This document shows, one piece after another, positions 18,679 to 29,973 of a DNA stretch of 64,000 nucleotides. Numbering within the stretch: position 1 is the stretch's first letter; every line of letters begins with the position of its first letter. This DNA comes from Metabacillus endolithicus (lineage in GTDB: Bacteria > Bacillota > Bacilli > Bacillales > Bacillaceae): the NCBI RefSeq assembly GCF_023078335.1, contig NZ_CP095550.1:2958001-3022000 (forward strand), in the 5' to 3' direction. The notes under the pieces were generated by a model that saw only the letters and a program-made list of their open reading frames with translations, made no database searches and was not told where the DNA came from. Made by a program: the position numbers and the translations under genes.

Positions 18679-19669
18679 GCCAAATTATAGTAGATAAAAA
18701 GCAGGAAAACATAACGGAAAAGAAAACCATTAAAACATACTTAGCTAAACTAGCACCACTACTAGCATTAATTCTTTTATCAGGAATACTTACCTTTTTG
18801 TCAGATAAGTTTTTAACAGTTAATAACTTAATGAATATTGCACGACAATCTTCTATTAATGCGCTCCTTGCGATTGGTATGCTTCTTCCAATCCTGACAG
18901 CAGGGATTGATTTATCAGTAGGTTCTATTCTTGCTGTATCCATCATGATCATGGGAATTGTCTCAGTTAGTATGAGCTTAAATCCAGTACTTGGAATTAT
19001 TGTTTGTCTTGCTGTAGGTGCGGCTTCGGATTGCTTAATGGTGTGCTTTTAACGAAATTACGATTACCACATCCATTTATTTCAACTTTAGGTACGCAGT
19101 TTATCGGACGTGGTATTGCTTTACTTGTTACAGCAGCAGCACCAATTGCTGGTTTCCCATACATTATTCAATTCGTTGGACGGGAGTTTGTTGGTCCCAT
19201 CCCAGTTAGTTTTATCTTGGTTATCTTTGTTTATGTAGTCATGCATATTTTTTTAACAAGAACACAGACAGGTCGATATATTTACGCTATTGGAGGTAAC
19301 CCTGAAGCTGCAAGACTTTCTGGTATTAAAGTAGACAGAGTATTAATTATCGTATACACCATCAGTGGTTTCATGGCTGGGCTTGCTGGTTTAGTTATGG
19401 TGGGACGAGTGAACTCTGCCTTCCCACTCGCTGGTGTTACCTATGAGCTAGATGCAATTGCAGCGGTTATTATCGGTGGGCTATTTAGCTTCTTAGGAGG
19501 CGTTGGAACAGTAGCAGGTACATTAATAGGAGCTATGATTATTGCTGTACTCCGTAATGGTCTCAATCTTCTTAATGTATCAGCCGACTCTCAAATGGCG
19601 CTAATTGGAGTCGTCATCATTGCAGCGGTTTATGTTGACGTTTTACGTCAGCGTAAAAAAAGAAAGTAA
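18675..19669 (+). pseudogene. Sugar ABC transporter permease (RbsC type), frameshifted
   Basis: CUT2-class membrane component, about 8-10 helices. It contains LLPILTAGIDLSVGSILA, the family hallmark near the middle, and the YAIGGNPEAARLSGIKVDR cytoplasmic loop that contacts the ATPase. One G is missing in the GG at 19022-19023 (LAVGA then GFGLLNGV). Repair gives 331 residues from the ATG at 18675. In the raw sequence it is fused to the preceding ATPase, which I consider an artefact. It is the membrane partner of the binding protein encoded 57 nt downstream. Confidence 0.85.
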
Positions 19670-19726
19670 GAGTCTTCTAGTTAGGTAGTAATTAAATTTA
19701 AAATATATCAAACGGGGGTAATTACT

Positions 19727-20711
19727 ATGTTGAAAAAGAAATTCAAACTATTCGGAGCTGCATTGGCTCTATCAGCAATGACATTAGCAGGTTGTTCAGG
19801 TAGTGGGGAAACTGGTGGAAGTTCATCAGGTGACAGCAATGGTGGAGGAGGAGAATCTGTTTCGGTTGTATTAAAAACTTTATCCAACCCCATATTGGAA
19901 GTATGTAGAAGCGGGTGCCAAGGCTGCAGGGGAAGAATTTGGTGTAGATGTAACTGTTGTTGGACCTGCTGCAGAATCAGAAGTTATCCAACAGGTCAAT
20001 ATGCTTGAGGATCAGGTTAGTCAGTCACCGGGTGCGATATTAGTGGCTCCTTCTCAGCCAGAAACTGTTGTCCCGGTATTAGAAAATGCTTCAAGTTCTG
20101 GGCTTCCAGTTCTATTGATTGATACAGATGTAGAGTTTGAAGGAAAAACAACTTTCATTGGAACAGAAAACTTTACAGCAGGTCAAGAAGGCGGTAAGCT
20201 CCTTGCTTCAATGCTTGAAAAAGGAGATAAAGTTGTACTTATTTCCGGAGCTTTAGGAAATCCAGCAACTGATGAGCGTATTAAAGGTGCGAAAGAAGCT
20301 CTTGAAGCAGCAGGTATGGAAGTAGTTGCCGAACAACCGGCAGATAGCGATAAAGCAAAGGCAATGTCTGTAATGGAAAACATCCTTCAGAATGATAAAG
20401 ATATAAAAGGTGTATTTGCTGCTAACGATGACATGGCAATTGGTGTATTGCGTGCAGTGCAAGCAGAGAATCTGGATGTGAAGGTAATTGGTACAGATGG
20501 TACTGAGGAAGCTGTTCAATCAATTTTAGATGGAAAGCTTGCTGGAACAATTGCTCAATCTCCATATAACATGGGATACCAAGGTGTTGAAAATGCCTTG
20601 AAGGTAATGAAAGGTGAGTCAATTGATGAAAGAATCGATGCAGGTATTGACATTATTACGAAAGAAAACGCCCAAGAACAATTAGACTTCTTAAAGAGCA
20701 TCTCCGAATAA
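19727..20711 (+). pseudogene. Sugar ABC transporter substrate-binding lipoprotein (RbsB type), frameshifted
   Basis: Periplasmic-binding-protein type 1 lipoprotein. The signal peptide ends in the lipobox LAGC with the lipidated Cys at residue 23, followed by a Gly/Ser-rich linker. Ligand-domain marks are TFIGTENFTAGQEGGKL, FAANDDMAIGVLRAV and VIGTDGTEEAV. One extra C in the C4 run 19888-19891 breaks the frame (TLSNP then YWKYVEAGAKAAG). Repair gives 327 residues. The ATG follows GGGGG. Context suggests inositol as ligand, but ribose-like sugars cannot be excluded from sequence. Confidence 0.85.
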
Positions 20712-20780
20712 GTGTTACCTAAATAAAATTCTTCATGCTAATATAGAAGAAGGAATTAACTTTTAAGGAGTATGAAGATT

Positions 20781-21797
20781 ATGAAGCCCACTATATATGA
20801 TGTTGCTAAAAAAGCAGGGGTTTCGATTGCAACTGTGTCTAAAGTGATTAATAATACTGGCAGAATTAGTGAAGAAACACGAAAAATGGTTACGAAGATT
20901 ATGGAACAATTGGAATACCAACCAAGTAGTGTGGCGGCTGCATTAACTGGGAAGAAAACGTATACAATCGGTGTGCTCATCCCAGATATTGCGAACCCCT
21001 TCTTTGCGGAAGTTTCCCGTGCATTAGAAAACAGTGCACGGGAAACTGATTACGCCATTATATTATGCAGCACTGATTACCAAACAGAACGGGAGCATGA
21101 ATATTTGGAGCTTCTGTTAAAAAAACAGGTAGACGGTATTATTATTGCAACGGAGCCAAAAGATCTTAATGTGTATAAAAAGCTAGCTAGTAAAAAAATT
21201 CCACATCTGTTTTTCACTATCGACCATCCTTCTTTTATTTCACATGTCGTAACAACGGATGATGTTCGAGGAGGATATCTTGCTGGCCGATACTTATTAG
21301 AAAAAGGTCACCACCATATAGCTGTAATTGCAGAGACTAATCGCACGAGTGGAAGATTGAGGATTCAAGGCTTTATTCAATCCCTTCAGGAAGAAGGAGT
21401 TGAGTTTGATGAAAACCTATTGATTCATTCTAAATCAAAGATAGAAGATGCGAAAAATGCTGCACAAATCATATTAGGTATGGAAAATAGACCAACAGCC
21501 GTTTTTGCTGGAACCGATTTAATTGCAACTATTTTCGCTAATGAATCAAGAAAAAAGCAGGTTTCCATCCCAGATAAAATTTCAATAATTGGTTTTGATA
21601 ATACGATCCAAGCAGAATTGGCCGACCCGGGATTAACCACAATTGCTCAACCAATCGATGAGTTGGCTCATTATGCAATTCAAAATTTATTAAAATCAGT
21701 TGAAAACCCAGCAATGCCTGGACATAGAATTATGTTAGTTCCAGAACTGATTGAACGGCATTCAGTAAAGGATATAAAAGTAGAACCACCATCTTGA
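20781..21797 (+). CDS. LacI family transcriptional regulator
   Basis: A 338-residue repressor with an N-terminal LacI helix-turn-helix (TIYDVAKKAGVSIATVSKVIN, written here as the domain at residues 3-24), the hinge helix QPSSVAAALTGKKT, and a periplasmic-binding-protein-like effector domain including IGVLIPDIANPFFAEV and SIIGFDNT. An ATG at 20772 exists, but the AAGGAG at 20765-20770 is too close to it, so 20781 is preferred. It is probably co-transcribed with the importer and is the natural candidate to bind the AAGCGCTT/AAACGCTT operators found here. CcpA itself is unlikely because of the operon context. Confidence 0.88.
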   Translation: MKPTIYDVAKKAGVSIATVSKVINNTGRISEETRKMVTKIMEQLEYQPSSVAAALTGKKTYTIGVLIPDIANPFFAEVSRALENSARETDYAIILCSTDYQTEREHEYLELLLKKQVDGIIIATEPKDLNVYKKLASKKIPHLFFTIDHPSFISHVVTTDDVRGGYLAGRYLLEKGHHHIAVIAETNRTSGRLRIQGFIQSLQEEGVEFDENLLIHSKSKIEDAKNAAQIILGMENRPTAVFAGTDLIATIFANESRKKQVSIPDKISIIGFDNTIQAELADPGLTTIAQPIDELAHYAIQNLLKSVENPAMPGHRIMLVPELIERHSVKDIKVEPPS

Positions 21798-21828
21798 GCA
21801 AGTGACCAGTATATAAGGCTGGTTATTA

Positions 21829-21850
21829 AAAATTGGTTAAGCGCTTTACT
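21829..21850. promoter_or_regulatory. Upstream operator pair before iolG (IolR-like box overlapping a LacI-type palindrome)
   Basis: Minus-strand TAACCAATTTT (21829-21839) matches 9 of 11 IolR-consensus positions. It overlaps GTTAAGCGCTTTAC (21837-21850), a LacI-type palindrome. The palindrome is centred about 79 bp upstream of the second operator at 21914-21929. Confidence 0.45.
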
Positions 21851-21876
21851 TTTTTAGGGGAATTTTCTGAATTCCC

Positions 21877-21929
21877 TTGTTATTATAGATATATCATGTA
21901 TATAATATTAGGTGAGAAAACGCTTAACC
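21877..21929 (+). promoter_or_regulatory. Sigma-A promoter of iolG with downstream LacI-type operator
   Basis: TTGTTA (21877-21882), 18-nt spacer, TATAAT (21901-21906). GAGAAAACGCTTAACC (21914-21929) covers the expected transcription start. Confidence 0.7.
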
Positions 21930-21957
21930 TTTATTTACCTTAGGAGGAAATGTTGAA

Positions 21958-22983
21958 ATGCAAAAGTTAACTTTGGGGATTATTGGTGCAGGAAGAATTG
22001 GGAGATTACATGTTGACAACTTAAAATTAGTGCCAGAAATCAAAATAAAAGGTGTTTCCGATGTTGTAATTGATCATCTTGAAACATGGGCAACAGAGAA
22101 GCAAATTGAAGTTTTAACAACAGATTACAAGGTTTTGTTAAATGATCCAGAGATTGACGCGGTGTTTATTTGTTCACCTACAACTACGCACGCAAATCTA
22201 ATTAAAGAAGCAGCAGCAGCTGGTAAGCACATATTCTGTGAAAAACCAGTAAGCTTCTCAGTTGAAGAGACAGAAGAAGCGCTTGCTGAAGTCGATAAGG
22301 CTGGGGTTAAACTTCAAGTAGGTTTTAACCGTCGATTCGATCCGAATTTCAAGAAAATTCGTTCTCTTGTTCAAGATGGAACGATTGGGATACCTCATAT
22401 TTTGAGAATCACATCACGTGACCCTCAACCACCAGGTGTTGATTATATAAAAACTTCAGGTGGTTTGTTCATGGATATGGCGATTCATGATTTCGATATG
22501 GCAAGGTATGTGATGGGGAGTGAAGTTGTAGAGGTATCTGCCCATGGTGCGGTACTGGTTGACCCAGCTATCGGTGAAGCGGGAGATATTGATACAGCGA
22601 TTGTTACTTTGAAATTTGCCAACGGTGCACTTGGGGTAATTGATAATAGCCGCCAAGCAGTTTATGGGTATGATCAGCGCCTAGAAATCTTCGGAGACAA
22701 GGGTGCAGCCCAAGCTGATAATAACCGTGCTACGAATGTAGAGGTATCTACTGCTGAATCTGTATTAAAAGAGAAACCGCTTTACTTCTTCCTTGAACGT
22801 TATACTCAAGCCTATATTGATGAAGTAACTGAGTTCGCAAAAGCAATTCTTGAAAATGGTGATTTAACTTGCACGGGCTTTGATGGTTTGCAAGCAGAAC
22901 GTATTGCAAAAGCTGCAAAACAATCGCTTGAAACTGGGGCTCCAGTTACGTTAGAACAAGTAACTGAGAAAGTAGCAAACTAG
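21958..22983 (+). CDS. iolG: Inositol 2-dehydrogenase
   Basis: A 341-residue NAD-dependent Gfo/Idh/MocA enzyme catalysing the first step of catabolism, myo-inositol to scyllo-inosose. It has IGAGRIGRLHVDN for NAD binding, FCEKPVSFS with the catalytic Lys, and TSGGLFMDMAIHDFDMARYVMG carrying the active-site Asp and His (only the HDFD core need be noted). Length and order agree with IolG. The ribosome binding site is TAGGAGGAAA. It opens the iolG-iolC-iolA stretch with a strong regulated promoter upstream. Confidence 0.93.
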   Translation: MQKLTLGIIGAGRIGRLHVDNLKLVPEIKIKGVSDVVIDHLETWATEKQIEVLTTDYKVLLNDPEIDAVFICSPTTTHANLIKEAAAAGKHIFCEKPVSFSVEETEEALAEVDKAGVKLQVGFNRRFDPNFKKIRSLVQDGTIGIPHILRITSRDPQPPGVDYIKTSGGLFMDMAIHDFDMARYVMGSEVVEVSAHGAVLVDPAIGEAGDIDTAIVTLKFANGALGVIDNSRQAVYGYDQRLEIFGDKGAAQADNNRATNVEVSTAESVLKEKPLYFFLERYTQAYIDEVTEFAKAILENGDLTCTGFDGLQAERIAKAAKQSLETGAPVTLEQVTEKVAN

Positions 22984-23004
22984 TAGGACGAAAGGAAGGA
23001 TAGT

Positions 23005-24008
23005 ATGAACCCGCTTAAGTTTGAACAAAATCGGCTGCTTGATATTATTGCTATTGGGCGCCTATGTATCGATTTAAATGCGAATGAAACAAACCGGCCA
23101 ATGGAAGAAACTAGTACTTTTACAAAATATGTTGGAGGATCACCTGCTAATATCGCAATCGGTTCTGCAAGATTAGGTCAGAAACAGGTTTTATTGGAAA
23201 AGTATCTGACGACCAAATGGGTCGATTCATCACAAATTACTTAGAGGAAAACAATATTGATACAAACGGTGTAACAGTTGACAAAACAGGTGCAGTTACT
23301 GGGCTTGCATTTACAGAAATCAAGAGCCCAACTGATTGTAGCATTTTAATGTACCGCGATAACGTAGCAGATTTGAAACTTCATCCTTCTGAGGTAGATG
23401 AAGAATATATTAAACAATCAAAAGCACTATTAATCTCTGGTACTGCCCTAGCAAAAAGTCCATCTCGTGAAGCTGTATTTTTAGCACTTGAATATGCAAA
23501 CAAACATAATGTGACTTGCTTCTTTGACCTTGACTACCGTCCTTACTCTTGGACAGACGAAGCAGAAACAGCAGTATACTACAACTTGGCTGCTGAAAAA
23601 TGTGAAGTGATTATCGGTACTCGTGAAGAGTTCGATATGATGGAAAAACTACTTAATATCGATAAATCTGATGATTCCTATACAGCATCCCGATGGTTCT
23701 CTTACCGAGCTGACCTTGTGGTAATCAAACACGGAGGGGAAGGTTCTATCGGTTATACGAAAGATGGTAACTCTCACCGTAGCGGGATCTTCCCTGCAAA
23801 AGTCCTTAAAACATTCGGGGCAGGTGATTCATATGCTTCTGCATTCATCTATGGATTGATGAACGGAAAAGAGGTTTCTGAGGCAATGAAGATGGGAAGT
23901 GCATCTGCTTCTATTGTTATCTCACGTCATAGCTGTTCTGATGCAATGCCGACAAATGAAGAGCTAAACCAACATATGGAAACAGCAGTTTACGAACCAG
24001 CTAAGTAA
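23005..24008 (+). pseudogene. iolC: 5-dehydro-2-deoxygluconokinase, one frameshift
   Basis: PfkB-family sugar kinase that phosphorylates 5-dehydro-2-deoxy-D-gluconate. Family marks: GRLCIDLNANE near the start, GGSPANIAIGSARLG (substrate-side motif), FFDLDYRPYSW, and the catalytic KTFGAGDSYASAFIYGL with the GAGD anion hole. One A is missing in AAA 23182-23184, breaking GQK from TGFIGKVSDDQMG. Repair gives 334 residues, the usual size. It is 21 nt after iolG with AAAGGAAGG as ribosome binding site, so co-transcribed. Confidence 0.92.
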
Positions 24009-24105
24009 TCAGATTTCTAAAATAATAACCTGGGGCTTGTTCTCATTAAATTATCTTTATTTTGAAAGCAAACATTATCTTGAATAATAGAAAGGGAGAT
24101 TTTAA

Positions 24106-25569
24106 ATGACACAAACAACAGTAAAAACATTAAAGAACTACATTGGTGGCGAATGGGTAGATTCAAGTTCAGAACAAAGAGAAGTCGTATATAATCCAGC
24201 GACAGGAGAAGAAATTGCGATTGTTCCTCTTTCGACAAAAGAAGAAGTAGATCAGGCTGTTCGTGTAGCAGATGAAGCATTCAAAACGTGGTCTCAAACA
24301 GCAGTACCAAAACGTTCTCGTATTCTTTTCAAGTATCAACAGCTTTTGGTTGAAAACTGGGATGAGCTTGCTAAATTGGTTACCATCGAAAACGGAAAAA
24401 GCTTCAAAGAAGCACAAGGTGAAGTTCTTCGTGGGATTGAGTGCGTTGAATTCGCAGCTGGAGCTCCAACTTTAATGATGGGTAAGCAACTTCCAGATAT
24501 CGCGAGTGGACTTGAGTCTGGTATGTATCGTTACCCAGTTGGGGTTGTAGGGGGAATCACGCCGTTCAACTTCCCAATGATGGTTCCATGCTGGATGTTC
24601 CCGCTTGCAATTGCTTGCGGTAACACATTCGTATTAAAACCATCTGAGCGTACTCCACTTCTTGCACAGCGTCTAGCTGAACTATTTGAAGAAGCTGGTC
24701 TACCAAAGGGTGTTCTTAACATTGTAAACGGAGCTCATGACGTAGTTAACGGACTTTTAGAGCACAAGCTTGTTAAAGCTATCTCATTCGTAGGTTCACA
24801 ACCAGTCGCAGAATATGTTTATAAAACAGGAGCCGCTAACCTTAAGCGTGTTCAAGCACTTGCTGGTGCAAAAAACCACTCTATTGTATTAAGTGATGCA
24901 AATCTTGATAATGCAGTAAATCAAATTATCGGTGCAGCATTCGGCTCTGCTGGTGAGCGTTGTATGGCAGCTGCAGTTGTAACAGTAGAAGAGTCAATTG
25001 CTGACGAGTTAATTGAAAGATTAAAGAAAGCGGCAGATGATATTGTGATCGGAAACGGACTTGAAGAGGACGTATTCTTAGGACCGGTTATCCGTGAAAA
25101 CCACAAAGCTCGTACACTTGGCTACATCGAGTCTGGAGTTGAACAAGGTGCAACTATTGTACGTGATGGTCGTAAAGATGCAGAAGTAACTGGAAAAGGA
25201 TACTTCGTTGGACCAACAATTTTTGATAATGTAACTCAAGAAATGAAAATTTGGCAGGATGAAATCTTCGCTCCAGTTCTTTCGATTGTCCGTGTGAAAG
25301 ATTTAGCGGAAGCGGTTGACGTTGCAAACAACTCTAACTTCGCAAATGGTGCTTGCTTATATACTGATAGCGCAATTGCTGTACGTCAATTCCGTGAAAC
25401 AATAGATTCCGGCATGCTTGGAATCAACATTGGTGTTCAAGCCCCAATGGCATTTTTCCCATTCTCTGGCTATAAGGATTCCTTCTATGGAGATCTACAT
25501 GCTAATGGTACAGACGGTGTTGAATTCTACACTAGAAAGAAAATGCTAACTGCTCGTTACATGAAGTAA
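24106..25569 (+). CDS. iolA: Methylmalonate-semialdehyde dehydrogenase (CoA-acylating), malonate-semialdehyde oxidation
   Basis: A 487-residue aldehyde dehydrogenase (MmsA/IolA) turning malonate semialdehyde into acetyl-CoA and CO2, the last step of the inositol route. The catalytic Cys is C286 in SAGERCMAA; the two arginines typical of CoA-dependent members, R107-like and R283-like, are represented by [11 protein letters not shown] and [22 protein letters not shown] is the MmsA hallmark. The full family length of ~485 is present. A 97-nt gap after iolC holds no terminator, so iolGCA may be one operon. A terminator follows. Confidence 0.94.
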   Translation: MTQTTVKTLKNYIGGEWVDSSSEQREVVYNPATGEEIAIVPLSTKEEVDQAVRVADEAFKTWSQTAVPKRSRILFKYQQLLVENWDELAKLVTIENGKSFKEAQGEVLRGIECVEFAAGAPTLMMGKQLPDIASGLESGMYRYPVGVVGGITPFNFPMMVPCWMFPLAIACGNTFVLKPSERTPLLAQRLAELFEEAGLPKGVLNIVNGAHDVVNGLLEHKLVKAISFVGSQPVAEYVYKTGAANLKRVQALAGAKNHSIVLSDANLDNAVNQIIGAAFGSAGERCMAAAVVTVEESIADELIERLKKAADDIVIGNGLEEDVFLGPVIRENHKARTLGYIESGVEQGATIVRDGRKDAEVTGKGYFVGPTIFDNVTQEMKIWQDEIFAPVLSIVRVKDLAEAVDVANNSNFANGACLYTDSAIAVRQFRETIDSGMLGINIGVQAPMAFFPFSGYKDSFYGDLHANGTDGVEFYTRKKMLTARYMK

Positions 25570-25580
25570 TTGAATCTATA

Positions 25581-25627
25581 AAAAGGGAAGTGGTGGGATG
25601 AAGTAGCTCGTCCACTTCCTTTTATTA
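25581..25627 (+). terminator. Terminator or attenuating hairpin after iolA
   Basis: AAAAGGGAAGTGG / CCACTTCCTTTT stem with a single G bulge and a short T tract; it precedes iolD by 56 nt and could set the iolA:iolD ratio. Confidence 0.7.
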
Positions 25628-25682
25628 TGTGAAAATAAAGGCCATCAAATCTTCAACACCATAATCGAGAGGAGAATAGATT

Positions 25683-27601
25683 GTGAATAGCATTCGTTTA
25701 ACAACAGCTCAGGCACTTGTGAGATTTTTAAATGCACAATATGTAGAATTTGACGGGAAACAAGAAAGATTTATTAAAGGGATTTTTACAATTTTTGGTC
25801 ATGGAAACGTGGTCGGTCTTGGTCAAGCACTTGAAGAAAACCCAGGAGACCTTGAGGTTTACCAAGGACGAAATGAGCAAGGAATGGCAAATGCAGCGAT
25901 GGCATTTGCAAAACAAAAGCATCGCAAACAAATCATGGCTTGTACTTCATCCGTAGGACCAGGAGCTGCAAACATGGTAACTTCTGCTGCAACTGCAACC
26001 GCTAACAATATACCGGTACTCTTATTACCTGGTGATGTGTTTGCAACTCGCCAGCCAGATCCAGTTTTACAGCAAATTGAACAAACACATAATCTATCAA
26101 TTTCAACAAACGATGCGTTTCGTGCTGTAAGTAAGTATTGGGACCGCGTTTCACGTCCAGAGCAACTAATGTCAGCGATGTTGAATGCGATGCGCGTCTT
26201 AACAAATCCAGCTGATACTGGTGCGGTAACCATTGGGCTGCCACAAGATGTTCAAGGGGAAGCATGGAATTTCCCGGTGAGCTTCTTCGAAAAGCGTGTT
26301 CATCGTATTGAACGCCGTCAGCCATCCTTGGAAAGCATTAAAGATGCAGTGAAACTTATTCAATCAAAGAAAAAGCCATTACTAATTTTAGGTGGCGGGG
26401 TGCGCTACTCAGAGGCTGCGGATGCATTAGTTGAATTCTCAGAGAGGTTCAACATTCCGTTTGGTGAAACACAAGCTGGCAAAAGTGCTGTGGAAAGCAG
26501 CCATCCATTAAACCTTGGCGGCGTTGGAGTAACAGGAAACCTTGCAGCAAATCAGATTGCAAAGGATGCTGACTTAATAATAGGGGTAGGAACTCGTTTC
26601 ACTGATTTTACAACCGGTTCTAAGCATTTGTTTGCCGAAGCAGATGTTTTAACTATCAATATTTCTGAATTCCATGCTGCCAAGCTTGATGCAGTAAAGG
26701 TAGTGGCTGATGCAAAAGTAGGCTAAATGCAATTTCAGAGGAACTAGGTCCATACAAAACGGCTTATGAAAGTGAAATTACAGATGCAAAGCAAGCATGG
26801 CAGAGGGAATTGAATCGATTATATGAAATCAAATATGGTGAAGGATTTAAGCCAGAAATAGCTGGCCAGTTAGATGATAAACTTCCAGAATATGTAGAGG
26901 TTTTTGGCTCTCAATTAACACAAACATCTGTACTTGGCTTTGTCAACCACCTTGTCGATGATCATGCTATTGTTGTTGGTGCAGCGGGAAGTCTTCCGGG
27001 TGACCTTCAACGTATGTGGGTTTCAAAAACCCGTAATACGTATCATATGGAATATGGCTATTCTTGCATGGGTTATGAAATTGCTGGCGCACTTGGTGTG
27101 AAGCTTGCTGAACCAGAGCGTGAAGTTTATGCCATGACTGGGGATGGAAGCTACTTAATGCTTCATACAGAGCTTGTTACCTCCTTGCAAGAAGGTAAGA
27201 AAATCAATGTTGTATTGTTTGATAACTCAGGTTTCGGCTGCATCAACAATCTTCAAATGGGTAACGGAATGGGAAGTTTTGGTACAGAATTTAGAAAACG
27301 TAATCCAGAGACCGGTAAGATGGATGGAAACATCATGACCATTGATTTTGCAAAAGTAGCAGAAGGGTATGGTGTGAAAACCTATTCCGTTCGTACTCTT
27401 GAAGAACTAAAAGCAGCGTTGGTTGATGCGAAAAATCAAACCGTTAGCACCCTCATTGATATAAAAGTACTACCGAAAACGATGAGCGATGGCTACGATT
27501 CCTGGTGGAATGTAGGGGTAGCAGAAGTCTCAGAAAAAGAAAGTATCCAACAAGCATTTGAAGATAAAAAAATCAATCTAGATAAAGCACGCACATACTA
27601 G
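25683..27601 (+). pseudogene. iolD: 3D-(3,5/4)-trihydroxycyclohexane-1,2-dione hydrolase, one frameshift
   Basis: Thiamine-diphosphate enzyme that opens the cyclohexane ring to give 5-deoxyglucuronate. The N-terminal TPP domain has [15 protein letters not shown] and the catalytic-Glu region [14 protein letters not shown]; the C-terminal domain has the cofactor motif [17 protein letters not shown] with [11 protein letters not shown]. One T is missing at 26724 (ADAKVG then [10 protein letters not shown]). Repair gives 639 residues, as expected. The GTG start is supported by AGGAG with 8-nt spacing. It is followed after 13 nt by iolE. Confidence 0.92.
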
Positions 27602-27614
27602 GAGGAAAGCAGAT

Positions 27615-28511
27615 ATGTTCAAAGAGGGTCAAGTAAAATTAGCTATAGCACCAATTGGCTGGACGAACGATGATATGCCTGAACTTGGTGGAACTGTGAC
27701 ATTTGAGCAATGTATTAGTGAGATGGCTTTAGCAGGCTTTTCCGGTAGTGAAGTGGGAAATAAGTATCCGCGTGATCCAGTAATATTGAATAAATACTTA
27801 TCGATTCGTGGGTTAGAGATTGCCAGTGCATGGTTTAGTTCATTCTTAACTTCTAAACCATTTGAAGAAACAGCTGAGGATTTTAAAGTCCACCGTGATT
27901 TTTTACATGCTATGGGTGCAAAGGTTATCGTTGTATCCGAACAAGGCAACAGTATTCAAGGTCAAATGGACACGGCTTTATTTGAAAATAAACCAGTGTT
28001 TTCCGAGGAAGAATGGACGGTATTTCTTGATGGAATTCAACGTCTTGGTGACCTTGCAGCTGAAAAAGAAATGAAGCTTGTTTACCATCATCATATGGGG
28101 ACTGGTGTTCAAACGACAGAAGAAATTACTCGTCTAATGGAAGGAACTGATCCAAATAAGGTTTCTCTTTTATATGATACAGGGCATTTAGTTTTCTCAG
28201 GAGAGGATTATTTAGAGGTATTAACGAAGTATATGGACCGTATTCACCATGTTCATTTAAAAGATGTTCGTGCTGATGTAGCTCAGAAGGTTCGTGATGA
28301 AAAGGTGAGCTTCCTTCAAGGAGTTAAACAAGGAGTATTTACAGTACCAGGAGATGGTCTAATTGATTTTAAACCTATCTTTAAACTGCTAAGTGAAGCG
28401 AATTATGAAGGATGGTTTGTTGTAGAAGCTGAACAGGACCCAGCTATTGCTAATCCTTTTGAATATGCCGTTAAAGCACGTAAATATATTCGTGAGAATT
28501 GTGGATTGTAA
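27615..28511 (+). CDS. iolE: Inosose dehydratase (2-keto-myo-inositol dehydratase)
   Basis: A 298-residue xylose-isomerase-like TIM barrel that dehydrates scyllo-inosose to the trihydroxycyclohexane-dione, a metal-dependent step. [16 protein letters not shown] is the characteristic IolE start. [32 protein letters not shown] and [11 protein letters not shown] carry the metal-binding Glu, Asp, His and Glu residues. The length equals the family norm. Ribosome binding site AGGAGGAAA; tightly linked to iolD. A terminator follows. Confidence 0.93.
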   Translation: MFKEGQVKLAIAPIGWTNDDMPELGGTVTFEQCISEMALAGFSGSEVGNKYPRDPVILNKYLSIRGLEIASAWFSSFLTSKPFEETAEDFKVHRDFLHAMGAKVIVVSEQGNSIQGQMDTALFENKPVFSEEEWTVFLDGIQRLGDLAAEKEMKLVYHHHMGTGVQTTEEITRLMEGTDPNKVSLLYDTGHLVFSGEDYLEVLTKYMDRIHHVHLKDVRADVAQKVRDEKVSFLQGVKQGVFTVPGDGLIDFKPIFKLLSEANYEGWFVVEAEQDPAIANPFEYAVKARKYIRENCGL

Positions 28512-28528
28512 AATAAATAAGACACCTT

Positions 28529-28561
28529 AAACCTGTACGCTAGATGTACAGGTTTCTTTAT
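28529..28561 (+). terminator. Terminator after iolE
   Basis: Perfect 10-bp stem AAACCTGTAC / GTACAGGTTT with a 7-nt loop and a T-rich tail. Confidence 0.85.
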
Positions 28562-28599
28562 ACCTCTTCTGCATTTCAGAAAATGGAAGGAGAAGTGCT

Positions 28600-29829
28600 A
28601 TGAAAAATGATAAAAACAGGAAAATAAATCGAAATCTGTTTCAAGCTCATTTTCTGAGTATAGTTTTTTGTTTTTGGTTTTCGATGTTTATTTACGTCCA
28701 AACCTTTGGGGTCTATTTAGCATTTCTAGACTTTGGATATTATGCAACCGGCATCATTATGGGGAGTTATGGAATTATGCAGATTATCCTTCGCTTTCCA
28801 ATTGGTTTTCTTGCAGACCGTTATCAAATCAGCGGCAAGTTTTTAGTAGGAATTGGATTCATTGCTTCACTTGCGAGTGTGCTGTTACTTGCATTATCCA
28901 CGGAGTTCCTTCCTATTTTTATGGGGAGATTTTTAGCAGGATTTACCGCTGCAATGTGGGTCGTACTTACGATTTGGTATAGCTCATCTTTTAGTAAACA
29001 ACAGTCATTAAAAGCGATGAGTCAGCTTCAATACACAATGGTTGGCTCCCAATTAATTTCAATGGTGCTTAGTGGCTTAATTGCCGATTTCTATGGTTTT
29101 ACATATTTATTTTGGGTTGGTGCTGTTTTCGCCTCGCTTGGGTTCATTTTAGTCCTTTTGCTGCCAAACCAAGAACCTAAACGGGCACAAGAATCAATTC
29201 AAATGAAACATGCTCCAATTTTTGACCGAATCATAAGGATACGAAAAATTTGGTCATTAAGCATATTGTCACTTATCGGCCATGCCGTTTTATTTACAAC
29301 GATTTTTGGTTTTTCATCAGTTTATTTCACACAGTTAAATGAACACCAATCTGCAATCATGTTTCTAGTCGTTTCATTTATGCTTCCTCATGGCATGGCT
29401 CCATTAATTTTATCTATAAAAAAAAGCCAACTGAAAAATTCTTTTAAATTGCTGATGCTTTGTTTCGTTGTTGGGATTTCTACACTATTATTTTTAGGCT
29501 CCATTGATAGTTGGGTCATGTATTGTATCTTACACGGAATACTTGGACTTTCCTTAGGTTTTGTGTTTCCTATTTTATTAGACGAGGTATATAAGGCGGA
29601 TGAAGTAGGTGCTTCAAAGACGATCATGGGACTCTATCAATCTGTTTACTCAATAGGAATCGTTGCTGGTCCAATCGTTGCTGGCTATTTTGCTTTGAAA
29701 GTAGAGATTGGTGCAGTTTTTATTCTTTCGGCATTCTTACTTCTATTAGGTGGAATATTATCATTGGTAGAAAGCGTAAAGCTTAGTAAAGGAAAGGGAG
29801 AAATTGGTGAGAAAGTGAAGAGTATTTAA
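28600..29829 (+). CDS. MFS transporter
   Basis: A 409-residue major facilitator with about 12 hydrophobic helices. The loop motif RFPIGFLADRYQ (about residues 66-77) corresponds to the MFS A-motif. The short N-terminus and size point to the drug/sugar exporter-like DHA or YfcJ-like groups rather than the larger IolT/sugar-porter family, so inositol uptake is not assured. Its place between iolE and iolB suggests a role with an inositol-derived compound. ATG with GGAAGGAGAA upstream. It has its own intergenic space on both sides, so separate expression is possible. Confidence 0.8.
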   Translation: MKNDKNRKINRNLFQAHFLSIVFCFWFSMFIYVQTFGVYLAFLDFGYYATGIIMGSYGIMQIILRFPIGFLADRYQISGKFLVGIGFIASLASVLLLALSTEFLPIFMGRFLAGFTAAMWVVLTIWYSSSFSKQQSLKAMSQLQYTMVGSQLISMVLSGLIADFYGFTYLFWVGAVFASLGFILVLLLPNQEPKRAQESIQMKHAPIFDRIIRIRKIWSLSILSLIGHAVLFTTIFGFSSVYFTQLNEHQSAIMFLVVSFMLPHGMAPLILSIKKSQLKNSFKLLMLCFVVGISTLLFLGSIDSWVMYCILHGILGLSLGFVFPILLDEVYKADEVGASKTIMGLYQSVYSIGIVAGPIVAGYFALKVEIGAVFILSAFLLLLGGILSLVESVKLSKGKGEIGEKVKSI

Positions 29830-29973
29830 AAGACAGAACGGGAACTGACCAATTTCCTAGCTGCTCTTATTTTAGTAATAATATTGAATATGCAACCAAA
29901 AATTTTCCTGTTTGGAAGAGTATAGGGAATTATATAAAAAAGAATATGTAAAAATTACAGGTCTGCTATTGAC

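Noticed and set aside
17161..19669. A genuine one-chain ATPase-permease ABC fusion
   Set aside because: A single extra G in a G5 run explains it, and the corrected sequence has the normal ATGA overlap. It is kept as a finding but not annotated as a fusion.
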